From the NCBI GenBank assembly GCA_017549505.1, contig JAFYUS010000064.1:1-64000 (forward strand): a stretch of 64,000 nucleotides of DNA, in the 5' to 3' direction. Position 1 is the stretch's first letter. Each line of letters starts with the position of its first letter. The DNA is from Bacteroidales bacterium (lineage in GTDB: Bacteria; Bacteroidota; Bacteroidia; Bacteroidales; UBA932). The position numbers were made by a program, and so were the translations under genes. The notes under the pieces are model-generated. The model was not told the DNA's origin. It did not search any database and saw nothing but the letters and a program-made list of their open reading frames with translations. Shown one piece after another: positions 33,601 to 42,191 of the stretch.

Positions 33601-33832
33601 GCTCCGTGACGGAACATACCTCCGTCTCAAGTCAGCACAGCTTGGATATACCATCCCTCAGAAATGGACGAACAAGATCAATATCGAAGCATTGAGATTC
33701 TTCGTTGAAGGTCAGAACATCTTCACTATCGATGCTCTTCCAGAAGGTATCGACCCTGAGTCTCCAGGTGTGAACAACGGATATTACCCTCAGCAGCGAC
33801 TTCTCATGGGTGGTGTGACATTAACATTCTAA
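30662..33832 (+). CDS. SusC/RagA-family TonB-linked outer-membrane transporter
   Basis: The 1056-residue protein has a signal peptide ending ASAYAQ, then a carboxypeptidase-regulatory-like domain (VRGKVTDIDGLPLPGVAVMV, about 28-105), a TonB-box-like EETIVVGYGTQKK and a plug (QLLAGRLTGVSS, IRIRGSQ, VLKDGASAAVYG, GIIIVTTKKG). A large beta-barrel follows, ending GGVTLTF. It imports glycan fragments captured at the surface, with SusD as lid. The gene starts with a run of seven G near codon 18, in frame. The substrate cannot be read from the sequence. Confidence 0.95.
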   Translation: MKAIYRNLLVAFIFLMGGASAYAQPSVRGKVTDIDGLPLPGVAVMVSGTSNGTMTDEAGNYSLSGLKKGDVILFTSLGMGDQTFECTGSLSKLDVTMTEDATFLEETIVVGYGTQKKSSLTSAVSAMKGDELLKAPSTNVSQLLAGRLTGVSSVQESGEPGLDQASIRIRGSQGAVKYVVDGFPVDNINDIDPFDIESISVLKDGASAAVYGLQASNGIIIVTTKKGTQGKPKITYNATFGASMNANFPEFMDGPQFAYYYNVAQMMDQLSSGAIANESEYVPYFTKDQVELMLNDDPTDGWDNVNYIDKVFGTGFTQKHNVTVQGGTDTSKYFASFGYLGQKGNIDNYNYDRYNIRANIESQLAKNFKFTMGLSGVFSNRNTPGFGTGGSDMGSETGWLSIANQTIQMHPYLPEKYNGFWTASQKKNTGLPQSPLAAIYESGYKKTRGMDVSANMSLSYDVPWVKGLQFKVSGAFDYGASMNKNLNTPFDLMMYSAGSWSQVADPRGKGDGVNLGEGTSYYQYLTGQAGVSYSNTFGKHFVEGLALMEISDSQSNAHSAYAKLIPFAALPELGYGQPADSPIGGWSSASRSAGYVFRARYNWDERYLAEFTGRYDGSYKFAGMRTTRWGFFPSAAVAWNLAKEPWMQGFANLDDLKIRGSVALLGNDSIGAFEFLNTYSKYYQQIIYGDYNKGNIVTPGYADSGLANPDLTWEKSLSYNVGVDMKMWGDKLAVEADAFYRYNFDLLTYMGSDYPPSMGGYFMSATNHNAYDTKGIDVMVSHRNHFMAAGKPFQYGVSGTVTYARSRWIIYGDQPNIPENQKVVGKPLGAVMAWTADGLYRSEEEIDNSAWYGTRPNVGDIRYVDLNGDGKIDGDDKGFIGRTNRPELTFGLNLDFAWNGLDFNAQFTGGALFDVSLTGTYYNGYDDNTIWTQTFKENANSPLFLVENAYSIYNPEGTFPRITLGTPGHGGDNGLASTFWLRDGTYLRLKSAQLGYTIPQKWTNKINIEALRFFVEGQNIFTIDALPEGIDPESPGVNNGYYPQQRLLMGGVTLTF

Positions 33833-33842
33833 GGATTTGGCT

Positions 33843-35507
33843 ATGAAGAATATATTTAAAGCAATACTCGCATTAGGAATTTCCTTGGGATCTTTCTCTT
33901 GCACCTCTTATCTTGACATGACTCCGACAGACAGTGTCTCAGACAAGCTTATCTGGGAGACTACCGAGAATGCGGAGTATCATGTGAACTACATCTACTC
34001 TTATGTGTATGATGTCTTGATGAACCAGTGCGTTGCAGGACAGACAGAAGCGCTGACCGAACAGCTTAAGTATGGTTCATATAACTACAACTCTCTCTGC
34101 TATATACCAAGCGAAATCGCCTACGGTGTCGACCAGACTCTTTCTGCAGGATATGTCGATGCATATCTCGGATACTGGGGCTCATGGTATCAGGGAATCG
34201 CAAAGTGCAACAAGGCTCTCGACTGTCTGAAGAGATATGGCCAGATGTCGGATGATGACAAGATTCGTCTTGAGGGCGAGATCAAGTTCATGCGTGCCTT
34301 CCTGTACTTTGACCTTATGAAACGTTATAAGGAAATCATCATTTACGACGAGGACCTTCAGGCATATGCCAAGGACAAGGCCATCAGCACAGAGAAGGAA
34401 GGATGGGACTTCATCTATGAAGATCTCAACTTTGCAGCTCAGAACCTCCCTGCAAGGGAGACTGCAAAAGGCCGTCTCAACAAAGGTATGGCATGGGCAT
34501 TCATGACAAGAGCCATGCTTTATGCGGAGCGTTACGATGTAGTTATTACAGCTGCCGCTGAAGTGGAGAAACTTGGATATGCTCTTGAGGCAAGCTACGT
34601 AGACGGTTATGCCAAGGCAGCCGGTGCCGGTAATAAGGAAGCTATCATCCAGTATCAGTTCGACAGAGCGAATGACGTTACCCACAGCTATGATTTCTAC
34701 TACACTCCAGGCGGTGACTTCAGCCTTCACGGCGAGACAGGCGGCGGATATGGTACTCCTACCCAGGAAATGGTAGAGTCTTATGAGTACGCTAAGGGCG
34801 GATTCCCTGACTGGAACCCATGGCATGGTACTACTACCGATACTCCTCCATACGCAGAACTGGAACCTCGTTTCCACGCTACAATCCTCTACAATGGAGC
34901 GACTTGGAAGAACCGTACGATCGAACCTTTCGTAGGAGGTGCCGACGGCTGGTGTACATGGAATCTTGAGCGTGAGCCTAAGGGACGTACAACCACAGGT
35001 TATTATCTCCGCAAGATGGTTGACGAGACTCATGATGTGATTGCATATTCCGGTGGTATCCAGCCTCTTATGGTCATGCGTTATGCTGAGGTTCTCCTTA
35101 ATAAGGCCGAAGCATGCTATAAGTCCTCGACCCCTGACATCGCTTCTGCCAATGAAGCTGTAAAGGCGATCCGTGCACGTGTAGGACTTCCTTATGAAAA
35201 CAAGGAAGGTAACGAGCTTTGGGCTGCTATCCGTCAGGAGCGCAAGGTCGAGCTTGCGTACGAAGGCCTCTGGTATTGGGATCTCCGTCGTTGGAAGGTC
35301 GCTCACAAGAACTATCCTGAAGGATTGACCGGCTACCAGCAGCATGGTCTCAAGATCGAGAAGAACAGCGACGGTACGTTTACATACACATATGTATCCG
35401 TAGATGACCAGAACAGAAACTTCCCTGAGAAGATGTACCGTTTCCCTATGCCTTCAGGCGAGTTGAGCAATAATGGCGCAGTGGATCAGTATCCTGAGTG
35501 GAAATAA
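33843..35507 (+). CDS. SusD/RagB-family glycan-binding lipoprotein
   Basis: The ATG at 33843 is chosen over a TTG six bases upstream. The lipobox is LGSFSC, followed by TSYLDMTPTDSV, the family N-terminus. Tetratricopeptide-like helices (FMRAFLYFDLMKRYKEI, GRLNKGMAWAFMTRAMLYAERY) and the C-terminal RYAEVLLNKAEACY and IRQERKVELAYEGLWYWDLRRW are classic SusD features. The 554-residue protein sits on the SusC barrel at the cell surface and binds the incoming glycan. Confidence 0.95.
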   Translation: MKNIFKAILALGISLGSFSCTSYLDMTPTDSVSDKLIWETTENAEYHVNYIYSYVYDVLMNQCVAGQTEALTEQLKYGSYNYNSLCYIPSEIAYGVDQTLSAGYVDAYLGYWGSWYQGIAKCNKALDCLKRYGQMSDDDKIRLEGEIKFMRAFLYFDLMKRYKEIIIYDEDLQAYAKDKAISTEKEGWDFIYEDLNFAAQNLPARETAKGRLNKGMAWAFMTRAMLYAERYDVVITAAAEVEKLGYALEASYVDGYAKAAGAGNKEAIIQYQFDRANDVTHSYDFYYTPGGDFSLHGETGGGYGTPTQEMVESYEYAKGGFPDWNPWHGTTTDTPPYAELEPRFHATILYNGATWKNRTIEPFVGGADGWCTWNLEREPKGRTTTGYYLRKMVDETHDVIAYSGGIQPLMVMRYAEVLLNKAEACYKSSTPDIASANEAVKAIRARVGLPYENKEGNELWAAIRQERKVELAYEGLWYWDLRRWKVAHKNYPEGLTGYQQHGLKIEKNSDGTFTYTYVSVDDQNRNFPEKMYRFPMPSGELSNNGAVDQYPEWK

Positions 35508-35519
35508 AGATAAAAGCTG

Positions 35520-37298
35520 ATGAAGATGAAAAAAGTATATTATTTTATAGCTGCCGCGCTGCTCTTGTCTGCGTCCGCATGTCAGGATCCGCAGTTTGTC
35601 GAGCCGACGGCTGACCGTCAGGGAATCACCAGCCTGACAGCATACTTCACCTGGGGCAAGTACACAGAGATGGAGTTGGGTAAACTACAGGTTACCGATC
35701 CGGATATGGAAAGATATGTCATTCCTATTCCTTGGTATTACCCGGAAGAGACCGATGATGTTACGACTCTTTACATGGCGAATGTCAGAGTAAGAGCTGA
35801 ACTTGCCGAGAACTGCAGCATCGATCCGCCTCTTACAGTCCTTGACCTGTATCAGGAACACACGTTCACATATACCAACGCACAGGGCGAGAGCAAGCCT
35901 ATCATCATTACAGGTGAGAGAGTCAAGTCAAAGACTACAAATATGCTCGGCATGAATCTCCTGGATCCTGAGACAATGGAGGTGGTGCTTGAAGGCTTTG
36001 TGGACAATGACAACAAGTGCGTATATCTCTTTACTATCGATGATATCGACGGCCTTGTCGCAGAGGTTACTCCTTGGTATCATGCAAGCGTCGTGGATGC
36101 AGATCCTGTTCTTGATGAGGAAGGCAAGCCTACTGACCTCTACAGGTTCGATACCCCGAAGGATTGGAACCAGGAGCAGACCATTTCCATTCTTGCCCAT
36201 GACGGCGTTACTGTCGGAGACTTCAAGGTGATCAAGAGGGATCCGGAGAAGATCCCATATGGTTTCAATGCCGAGAGCATCAAGGAAATGTTCAACATCG
36301 ACCCTGTCAGCCGTCTTGGTGCACCTGCGTACATTACTCCTGTCAACTCGTCACTCGCTTATGTCGGCGGATATCTTGTTGTCAGCCACGGAGACGGATC
36401 GGCTCCTATGTACCTTGACGGACGAAACGGTTCGAAGATCGGTGAGATCGCTACCGGTGGCCTTACAATCGGAGCCGTGACAAGTGACGAAGGCGGCAAC
36501 ATGCTCCTTTGCAACCATCTTGATGCAGCCGGAACATTCAATATCTACAGGACGAAGTCCGTTACAGAAGCTCCGACCCTCTTCTACTCGTATGACAGCG
36601 AGGTATCCCTCCCAATGGGTGCCAAGATAAAGGTCTGCGGAAACATTGACACTGAAGCACGTATCACTGTTTCTTATGAAGGAGTTGCCGGCGTGACTAC
36701 TGCAAGCCAGTTCGTAGAGTTTACAGTTGAAGGTGGACAGGTTGTTGATGCCAAGGTATATGATCTCGCTTCTGCCGGCATCTCATGGGGTTCATATCCT
36801 GAGAACTCTGCAGGACTCGTTCCTTCTTCTGCTCAGGCAGGTGAGAACGGATGGATGTATGCTTCTTATACCATCAACGGAATGCAGTGGGTCAAGCCTG
36901 ATCTTACAGCAGGTCAGCAGATCGTTACAGATGACATGGACAATGCATGGCTTCTGAACCCTAACTGTCTCGAGAGCAAGACATTCAATAACGCAAATTA
37001 TCTTACACTCCTTGTGCTCCATCATTTCCCTGCATGGGACAAGCAGCCTAGCCTCTGGGTGTACGATCTTGCAGATCCGTCTGGCTTGACAGGCAATTAT
37101 CAGAACTCTTCGTCAATTGTCACATACAACAGCTGGCTGATATATTTCAATGCTACGAATGCGGCAGATAACCTTACCCAGTCTTCTGGAGACGTTATCA
37201 TGGCTCCTTCAGCTGACGGTTTCAAGGTCTTCATCTACTACTATGACCATTATGCCGGCATGATCGGAGGTTACTCTGCTGACTGCGTGAAGAAATAG
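35520..37298 (+). CDS. Surface lipoprotein, DUF5018-like N-terminus and propeller-like C-terminus
   Basis: The lipoprotein signal is [21 protein letters not shown]. The first about 240 of 592 residues look like Ig-type modules ([19 protein letters not shown], a DUF5018-like opening). The rest (from about [18 protein letters not shown]) is a repeated WD-like pattern of surface strands, with [23 protein letters not shown] and [12 protein letters not shown]. The C-terminal part resembles those of the proteins at 39953 and 42192. By position after susD it fills the SusE/SusF role of an accessory glycan binder. The ligand is unknown. Confidence 0.72.
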   Translation: MKMKKVYYFIAAALLLSASACQDPQFVEPTADRQGITSLTAYFTWGKYTEMELGKLQVTDPDMERYVIPIPWYYPEETDDVTTLYMANVRVRAELAENCSIDPPLTVLDLYQEHTFTYTNAQGESKPIIITGERVKSKTTNMLGMNLLDPETMEVVLEGFVDNDNKCVYLFTIDDIDGLVAEVTPWYHASVVDADPVLDEEGKPTDLYRFDTPKDWNQEQTISILAHDGVTVGDFKVIKRDPEKIPYGFNAESIKEMFNIDPVSRLGAPAYITPVNSSLAYVGGYLVVSHGDGSAPMYLDGRNGSKIGEIATGGLTIGAVTSDEGGNMLLCNHLDAAGTFNIYRTKSVTEAPTLFYSYDSEVSLPMGAKIKVCGNIDTEARITVSYEGVAGVTTASQFVEFTVEGGQVVDAKVYDLASAGISWGSYPENSAGLVPSSAQAGENGWMYASYTINGMQWVKPDLTAGQQIVTDDMDNAWLLNPNCLESKTFNNANYLTLLVLHHFPAWDKQPSLWVYDLADPSGLTGNYQNSSSIVTYNSWLIYFNATNAADNLTQSSGDVIMAPSADGFKVFIYYYDHYAGMIGGYSADCVKK

Positions 37299-37302
37299 TA
37301 TA

Positions 37303-38460
37303 ATGAAAACTTTTGTTAAAATATTAATATGCCTTGGACTTATGGGAGTCTTCGCATCTTGCGGAGACGCCCGTGAGTATCCATGGAATCCTGACTGGGA
37401 TCAGACTCAGCCGGATCAGGATCAGGAGCCGGAACCGGAGCCCGAGCCGGAACCGGAACCTGAGCCAGAACCAGAACCCGAGCCAGAACCCGAGCCAGAA
37501 CCTGAGCCAGAACCTGAGCCAGAGCCAGAACCAGAACCAGAACCGGAGCCGGAATCCGGACCGTTTGCAGATTGGACCGACGTATCCGCAGAATACGGAG
37601 TACTGCCGTCATATCTGAAGGTATACAGGTCTCCGGAAGAGCTTCAGGGAAAGAAAGCGATTGCCTATGTTGCAGTTGCTGACATGACCTCTGCCGAGTG
37701 GGATATATGGAGCGTCAGATCAGACAGGTCTGCCGAGACAGCCGATCCGTTCATGACTCCTTCCGAAGTGTATTCGGAAACTTCATGCCCGGTTGTGATA
37801 AACGGCGGTTATTTCTACTATTCCGGCAGCAAGAGGTATACTTCAAGCCTGGCTGTCAAGGATTCTGAAATCCTGGCATACAATATCAACTATGCCTCTG
37901 AGGATTGGAAGACCATGTACTATCCTACCAGAGCCGCTTTTGTCCAGTATGCCGACGGAACATTGGATGCATGTTGGACTTACGCTACATGGAACAACCA
38001 TTTCATGTATCCGGTACCTGCGGACAATTCATGGAGCAAGGCACCGCTCAAGCAGCCTTCTGCTGATTATCCTGAAGGCGGATGCGAGTTCAATGCAATG
38101 ACTGCTATCGGAGGTGGCCCAGTGCTTATCAATGAAGGTCAGTTCACTGATTCGTATGTGCAGGAACTTTTCGACGGCACTTCGGGTATCGACCCTGACA
38201 GCAACCAGCCTCGTACAGCAGTAGGTGTGACCGCAGATGGCAGGATGATCTTCTTTGTTTGCGAAGGACGTGAGATGACATCCGGAGTATACGGACTTAC
38301 AACGGCAGATGTTGCCGATGTACTTCTCGGTCTCGGATGTGTCGAGGCCATCAACCTTGACGGCGGTGGATCTTCATGCATGCTTGTAAATGGAAATGAA
38401 ACCATAAAGGTGTCAGACGGTTCACAGAGGGCCGTAGCGAGTCTTTTGATGTTCAAATGA
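37303..38460 (+). CDS. NAGPA-type phosphodiester glycosidase lipoprotein with a Pro-Glu stalk
   Basis: The lipoprotein signal ends FASC at C20, followed by [16 protein letters not shown] and a 43-residue alternating Glu-Pro stalk. The catalytic part (about 90-385) matches the phosphodiester glycosidase family (NAGPA, PF09992 type): [43 protein letters not shown] and [16 protein letters not shown]. Human NAGPA removes GlcNAc from GlcNAc-1-phospho-mannose, and bacterial members are poorly characterised. The stalk would hold the enzyme away from the membrane. It starts 4 bases after the preceding gene. The same N-terminal motif is used by the next gene. Confidence 0.85.
   Translation: MKTFVKILICLGLMGVFASCGDAREYPWNPDWDQTQPDQDQEPEPEPEPEPEPEPEPEPEPEPEPEPEPEPEPEPEPEPEPEPESGPFADWTDVSAEYGVLPSYLKVYRSPEELQGKKAIAYVAVADMTSAEWDIWSVRSDRSAETADPFMTPSEVYSETSCPVVINGGYFYYSGSKRYTSSLAVKDSEILAYNINYASEDWKTMYYPTRAAFVQYADGTLDACWTYATWNNHFMYPVPADNSWSKAPLKQPSADYPEGGCEFNAMTAIGGGPVLINEGQFTDSYVQELFDGTSGIDPDSNQPRTAVGVTADGRMIFFVCEGREMTSGVYGLTTADVADVLLGLGCVEAINLDGGGSSCMLVNGNETIKVSDGSQRAVASLLMFK
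37426..37554 (+). repeat. Hexanucleotide coding repeat (Glu-Pro stalk) in the NAGPA gene
   Basis: 129 bases of GARCCN hexamers encode E(PE)21. The six-base period keeps the frame if repeat number changes. Codon variation between units shows it is not a fresh expansion. Confidence 0.9.
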
Positions 38461-38468
38461 TTTAGATT

Positions 38469-39920
38469 ATGAAGTATATAATAAGAATCATATTAACTGT
38501 TACTCTCTTTGCATTTGTTGCATGCGATGATGCAAGGGAGTATCCGTGGAATCCTGAGTGGGATCAGACTCAGCCTGAACCTGAGCCTGAACCAGAGCCT
38601 GAACCAGAACCGGAACCTGAACCAGAGCCCGAGCCGGAGCCGGAACCAGAACCGGACCCGGAACATGTCGGAAAGGCCCGTCTCGTATGGATAGATGCTG
38701 CAGCCAATTTTGAGGACTATGCAAATGATGCAGACAGGATATCTTCAGATATGGCCCGTATCAAGGAGACAGGATTTACAGGAGTGATTGTCGAAGTACG
38801 TCCTACTACGGCAGGTCTTCTCTTCCAGTCAGATGTAGAAGCTGGTCTTGATAGGGTAGATGCCTGGACTGACAATGGTTATGTATGGCTTAAGAGGACA
38901 GCTTCGTTTGATTATCTTCAGGCATTCATCGACGCAGGAAAGGCAAACGGACTTGATGTCTATGCAGCTATCAATACAATGGTAGGTGGTAAGGAATGTC
39001 CGTATGGTCTCGGTTCACATGGACCTCTTTTTGACGGAACGATCAGCAAGGACTGGGCATCTGTCATAAATATGGTAGGTGGCTTGAAGAGCTGCATGGA
39101 CCTGGGTACCGGAACAAAGTTCCTGAATCCGGCGAATGATGAAGTCGTCTCTTATCTTCTCGGAATACTTGAGGATCTTGCTGCATATGATGTGAAAGGT
39201 ATAATCCTCGACCGTTGCCGTTATGACGATTACGAACTGATGAGTGATTTCTCGGAGGCTTCGCGTGCAAAGTTCGAGGCATATATCGGCCGTAAGGTTG
39301 ATAAATGGCCGGCAGACATCTTCTCTCCGGGAGCAGACAAACTGACCGGAAACGGTACGGACATGCAGAAGAAGTGGATGGAGTTCCGTGCGAAGGTCAT
39401 CCATGATTTCATCGAGAAGGCTTCTGAAAGAGTACATTCAGTCAACCCTGATATCCGTTTCGGAGCTTACGTAGGAGCTTGGTATTCAAGTTATTATTAC
39501 TCTGGTGTGAATTGGGCAAGCCCTAAGTATGAGACATCTTCATATTATAAGTGGGCAACCCCTGATTACAACGAATACGGATATGCCGACCATTGTGACA
39601 TCATGATCATAGGTGCCTATGCTTCGACTTCTTCCATCTACGGAAACGGAGAATGGACAATGCAGGGATTCTGCAAGAGAGCTCAGACTCTCTTTGCCGG
39701 TGAGGTACCTTTCATCGGAGGACCGGATATCGGTAACTCGACCGGTTTCGCAAACGGAGGACAGGGAGCCCTTATGCCTCAGATTGTCGATGCATGCATA
39801 AACTCGTCGACAGAGGGTATGTTCTTCTTCGATCTCTGCCACATCAAGATGTATGATTACTGGGATGACATAAAGATTGCATTCGACCAGTACATCTCTA
39901 CAGTAACTACTGAACAGTAA
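38469..39920 (+). CDS. Second GHL10-family lipoprotein with a Pro-Glu stalk
   Basis: The signal ends FVAC at C19, then [17 protein letters not shown], nearly the same as in the preceding gene, then a shorter Pro-Glu stalk. The catalytic region of this 483-residue protein has TGFTGVIVEVRPTTAGLLF, GLDVYAAINTMVGG, LNPANDEVVSYLLGIL, VKGIILDRCRYDDYE and AYVGAWYSSYYYSGVNWAS. Each aligns with the paralogue at 29321. Having two GHL10 enzymes in one operon suggests either two linkages in one glycan or exo and endo roles. Confidence 0.82.
   Translation: MKYIIRIILTVTLFAFVACDDAREYPWNPEWDQTQPEPEPEPEPEPEPEPEPEPEPEPEPEPDPEHVGKARLVWIDAAANFEDYANDADRISSDMARIKETGFTGVIVEVRPTTAGLLFQSDVEAGLDRVDAWTDNGYVWLKRTASFDYLQAFIDAGKANGLDVYAAINTMVGGKECPYGLGSHGPLFDGTISKDWASVINMVGGLKSCMDLGTGTKFLNPANDEVVSYLLGILEDLAAYDVKGIILDRCRYDDYELMSDFSEASRAKFEAYIGRKVDKWPADIFSPGADKLTGNGTDMQKKWMEFRAKVIHDFIEKASERVHSVNPDIRFGAYVGAWYSSYYYSGVNWASPKYETSSYYKWATPDYNEYGYADHCDIMIIGAYASTSSIYGNGEWTMQGFCKRAQTLFAGEVPFIGGPDIGNSTGFANGGQGALMPQIVDACINSSTEGMFFFDLCHIKMYDYWDDIKIAFDQYISTVTTEQ
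38574..38663 (+). repeat. Hexanucleotide coding repeat (Pro-Glu stalk) in the second GHL10 gene
   Basis: 90 bases of CCNGAR hexamers encode (PE)13PDPE. It is shorter than the stalk of the neighbouring gene but the same in kind and position. Confidence 0.9.
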
Positions 39921-39952
39921 GAAACAAACAATATCTACAAATAAGTCTTATT

Positions 39953-42157
39953 ATGAAAAGAATCGCTTTATTCTTTGCGATAGCAATGGCGGCCATCTCC
40001 TGCGCACCGGAAGAGGTCATCACTCCAGAGCTGACTGTGCTTACAGATGCGGGTGACCTTGTGATGACTCCAGCAGAAGGAAAACTTCAGATCGAGTTCA
40101 CCACAAATGTAGACTGGACTGCCAAAGTCATTGAACCGGAAGGTACAGAACCATGGTGTGTGCTCACCCCTTCAAAAGGAAAGGCTGGTGACAATGTCAT
40201 GGAACTCCTCTGTATCGAGAACAAAGGAACTGATAACCGTACCGCAAAGGTAGTCATCAAGGCAATGGACCTGACCCGGGAAGTTGAAGTGACCCAGCTC
40301 CAGAAGGATGTACTCGTCCTTACTGCTGAAAGGGAGTACGATATTCCATATCAGGGCCAGAATCTGGATTTCAAGGTCACTCATAACCTTGATCTTAAGG
40401 TGACTTCTGATGTGGACTGGATTACAGAGGTGAAGTCCAAGGGTCTCCATGAAGATACATTCACATTTGCAGTAGCACCTAATGCAGGAGCTGCAAGAAC
40501 AGGAAAGATCACTTTCTCAGCCGATCCTTTCAAGGAAGAGATCGTCGTGAGACAGGATGCATGGGTTCTTGAATTCAATATCGATCCTGCTGAAGACAAG
40601 ATATTCGATCCTGCAGGCGGCGAGTATAAGATGACTGTCGCTTCCAACGTGGATTATTACGTCAATCTGGCGGAGAACGACTGGTTGACCATGACTGTTT
40701 CGGGTGATGAATATACATTCACTGCCATCCCGAATGATGGTATGAAGGCTCGCGAGACAGAGGTGAGGATATCTCCTAAGAGCGCGAAGTACGTCGAATA
40801 TTCGAAGGTTGTCAAGATGAGTCAGAAGTCTGCAGGTGCCAAGCTTGAAGTTTCTGAACTTGACAAGAGGGTGACATGCCTCGCTCAGTCGTTCGATCTG
40901 ACTGTTGATTCAAATGTAGAGTTCGAAATGGCATACAAGAAGTATGTGGACGGCGAGTATGTGGATCTTGATGCTGCAGACAAATGGATCTCACATACAG
41001 TTTCAGGTAATACATATACATTTACCGTTACTGAAAATCCTGAATGGACCGAGAGATCGCTTGTTCTCTTGTTCACTCCTAAGGATGCCGCATATTCGGA
41101 TATGATAACTGAGGTTGTTGTCCGTCAGTATGGTCATGCCTTCCTCATGTGGTCTCAGCAGATTGCTGCAATAGAAGGTTATGATCCTGCCCAGAAGCTG
41201 AGACTTGCCGCTTATGATGGCAAGATCCTCCTTGCAAACACAACCAAGGTATTCATGATCGATCCTACTACAGGCGCTGTAGTAAGCACAGTCCAGATGC
41301 CTGCCGGTGTTGCTGCGCACAGCCTCATGGTTGATGATGCAGGAAATCTCCTTATAGCTGCCGATGGCACCGTAGATCAGGAAATTGTATTGTATCATGT
41401 TGCTGATCCTATGAATCCGGCACCTGAGGTTGTTCTGACTTATAATACAGGAAACTATTACGGCTCCATTACCGGAAACTTCCGTGTCAAGGGTAACATC
41501 AAGGACGATGCTGTCATAACTGCAGTTATTTCAGATGGTCAGGACGGTGAGAATATTGAAGACGGAGCAGTCCTGATATGGGAGGTCGTTGACGGCGTAT
41601 GCGGAGAGTGGAACTGGACGAATGTCCCTTATACAGCATGGGACGTCGCTTCGTTGTGCTGTTATCCTGCCGGATCATCATTGTCTGACGGTCTTTTCTA
41701 TATCGGTTATGGTGGAGATTATAATCTCTATTATACCTCATCGGTAGTCAAGAATCCTGTCAGGGCAGAAGTTGCAGAAGGCGAAGCTCCGCACTATGTT
41801 CAGAGTACTTCATGGACCATGTCTTATGTTACCGGATCTACATGGCAGGAGAACTACAACTGTATATCGACTGCAGAGTGGAAGGGTAACAGCTATGCAG
41901 CGATACTCCAGGGCTGCCACTTCAACTATGACGATGCCGGTCTGATCCTTCTCAATGTGAATGATCCTGCCGCTGCATCTTACGTATACAATTATGAGTG
42001 TACTTCTGATGTTGAGCGTGATGATGCGTGGGCAAATCTCTGGTGGAACGGAACCGGTATATACAGCGATATCCTCCTCGTTCCTACAGAAGACGCCCTG
42101 CTGATGGTAGGTGCTGACAGCAACTACGGAACATTTACATGTCTGGCAATAATGTAA
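39953..42157 (+). CDS. BACON-repeat surface lipoprotein with shared C-terminal domain
   Basis: The lipobox is MAAISC. The 734-residue protein has about four Ig-like BACON-type repeats (about 25-390), marked by TTNVDWTAKV, TSDVDWITEV, ASNVDYYVNLAENDWL and the VEVTQLQ or IVVRQDA strand ends. The C-terminal about 340 residues (from IAAIEGYDPAQKLRLAAYDG) are a propeller-like domain with LLANTTKVFMIDPTTGAVVST and FYIGYGGDYNLYYTS, nearly repeated in the next gene. It is a likely cell-surface glycan-binding protein or mucin/glycan adhesin. The ligand is unknown. Confidence 0.78.
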   Translation: MKRIALFFAIAMAAISCAPEEVITPELTVLTDAGDLVMTPAEGKLQIEFTTNVDWTAKVIEPEGTEPWCVLTPSKGKAGDNVMELLCIENKGTDNRTAKVVIKAMDLTREVEVTQLQKDVLVLTAEREYDIPYQGQNLDFKVTHNLDLKVTSDVDWITEVKSKGLHEDTFTFAVAPNAGAARTGKITFSADPFKEEIVVRQDAWVLEFNIDPAEDKIFDPAGGEYKMTVASNVDYYVNLAENDWLTMTVSGDEYTFTAIPNDGMKARETEVRISPKSAKYVEYSKVVKMSQKSAGAKLEVSELDKRVTCLAQSFDLTVDSNVEFEMAYKKYVDGEYVDLDAADKWISHTVSGNTYTFTVTENPEWTERSLVLLFTPKDAAYSDMITEVVVRQYGHAFLMWSQQIAAIEGYDPAQKLRLAAYDGKILLANTTKVFMIDPTTGAVVSTVQMPAGVAAHSLMVDDAGNLLIAADGTVDQEIVLYHVADPMNPAPEVVLTYNTGNYYGSITGNFRVKGNIKDDAVITAVISDGQDGENIEDGAVLIWEVVDGVCGEWNWTNVPYTAWDVASLCCYPAGSSLSDGLFYIGYGGDYNLYYTSSVVKNPVRAEVAEGEAPHYVQSTSWTMSYVTGSTWQENYNCISTAEWKGNSYAAILQGCHFNYDDAGLILLNVNDPAAASYVYNYECTSDVERDDAWANLWWNGTGIYSDILLVPTEDALLMVGADSNYGTFTCLAIM

Positions 42158-42191
42158 AACACTTTTATATCCACATTTAAAATTAATTACC

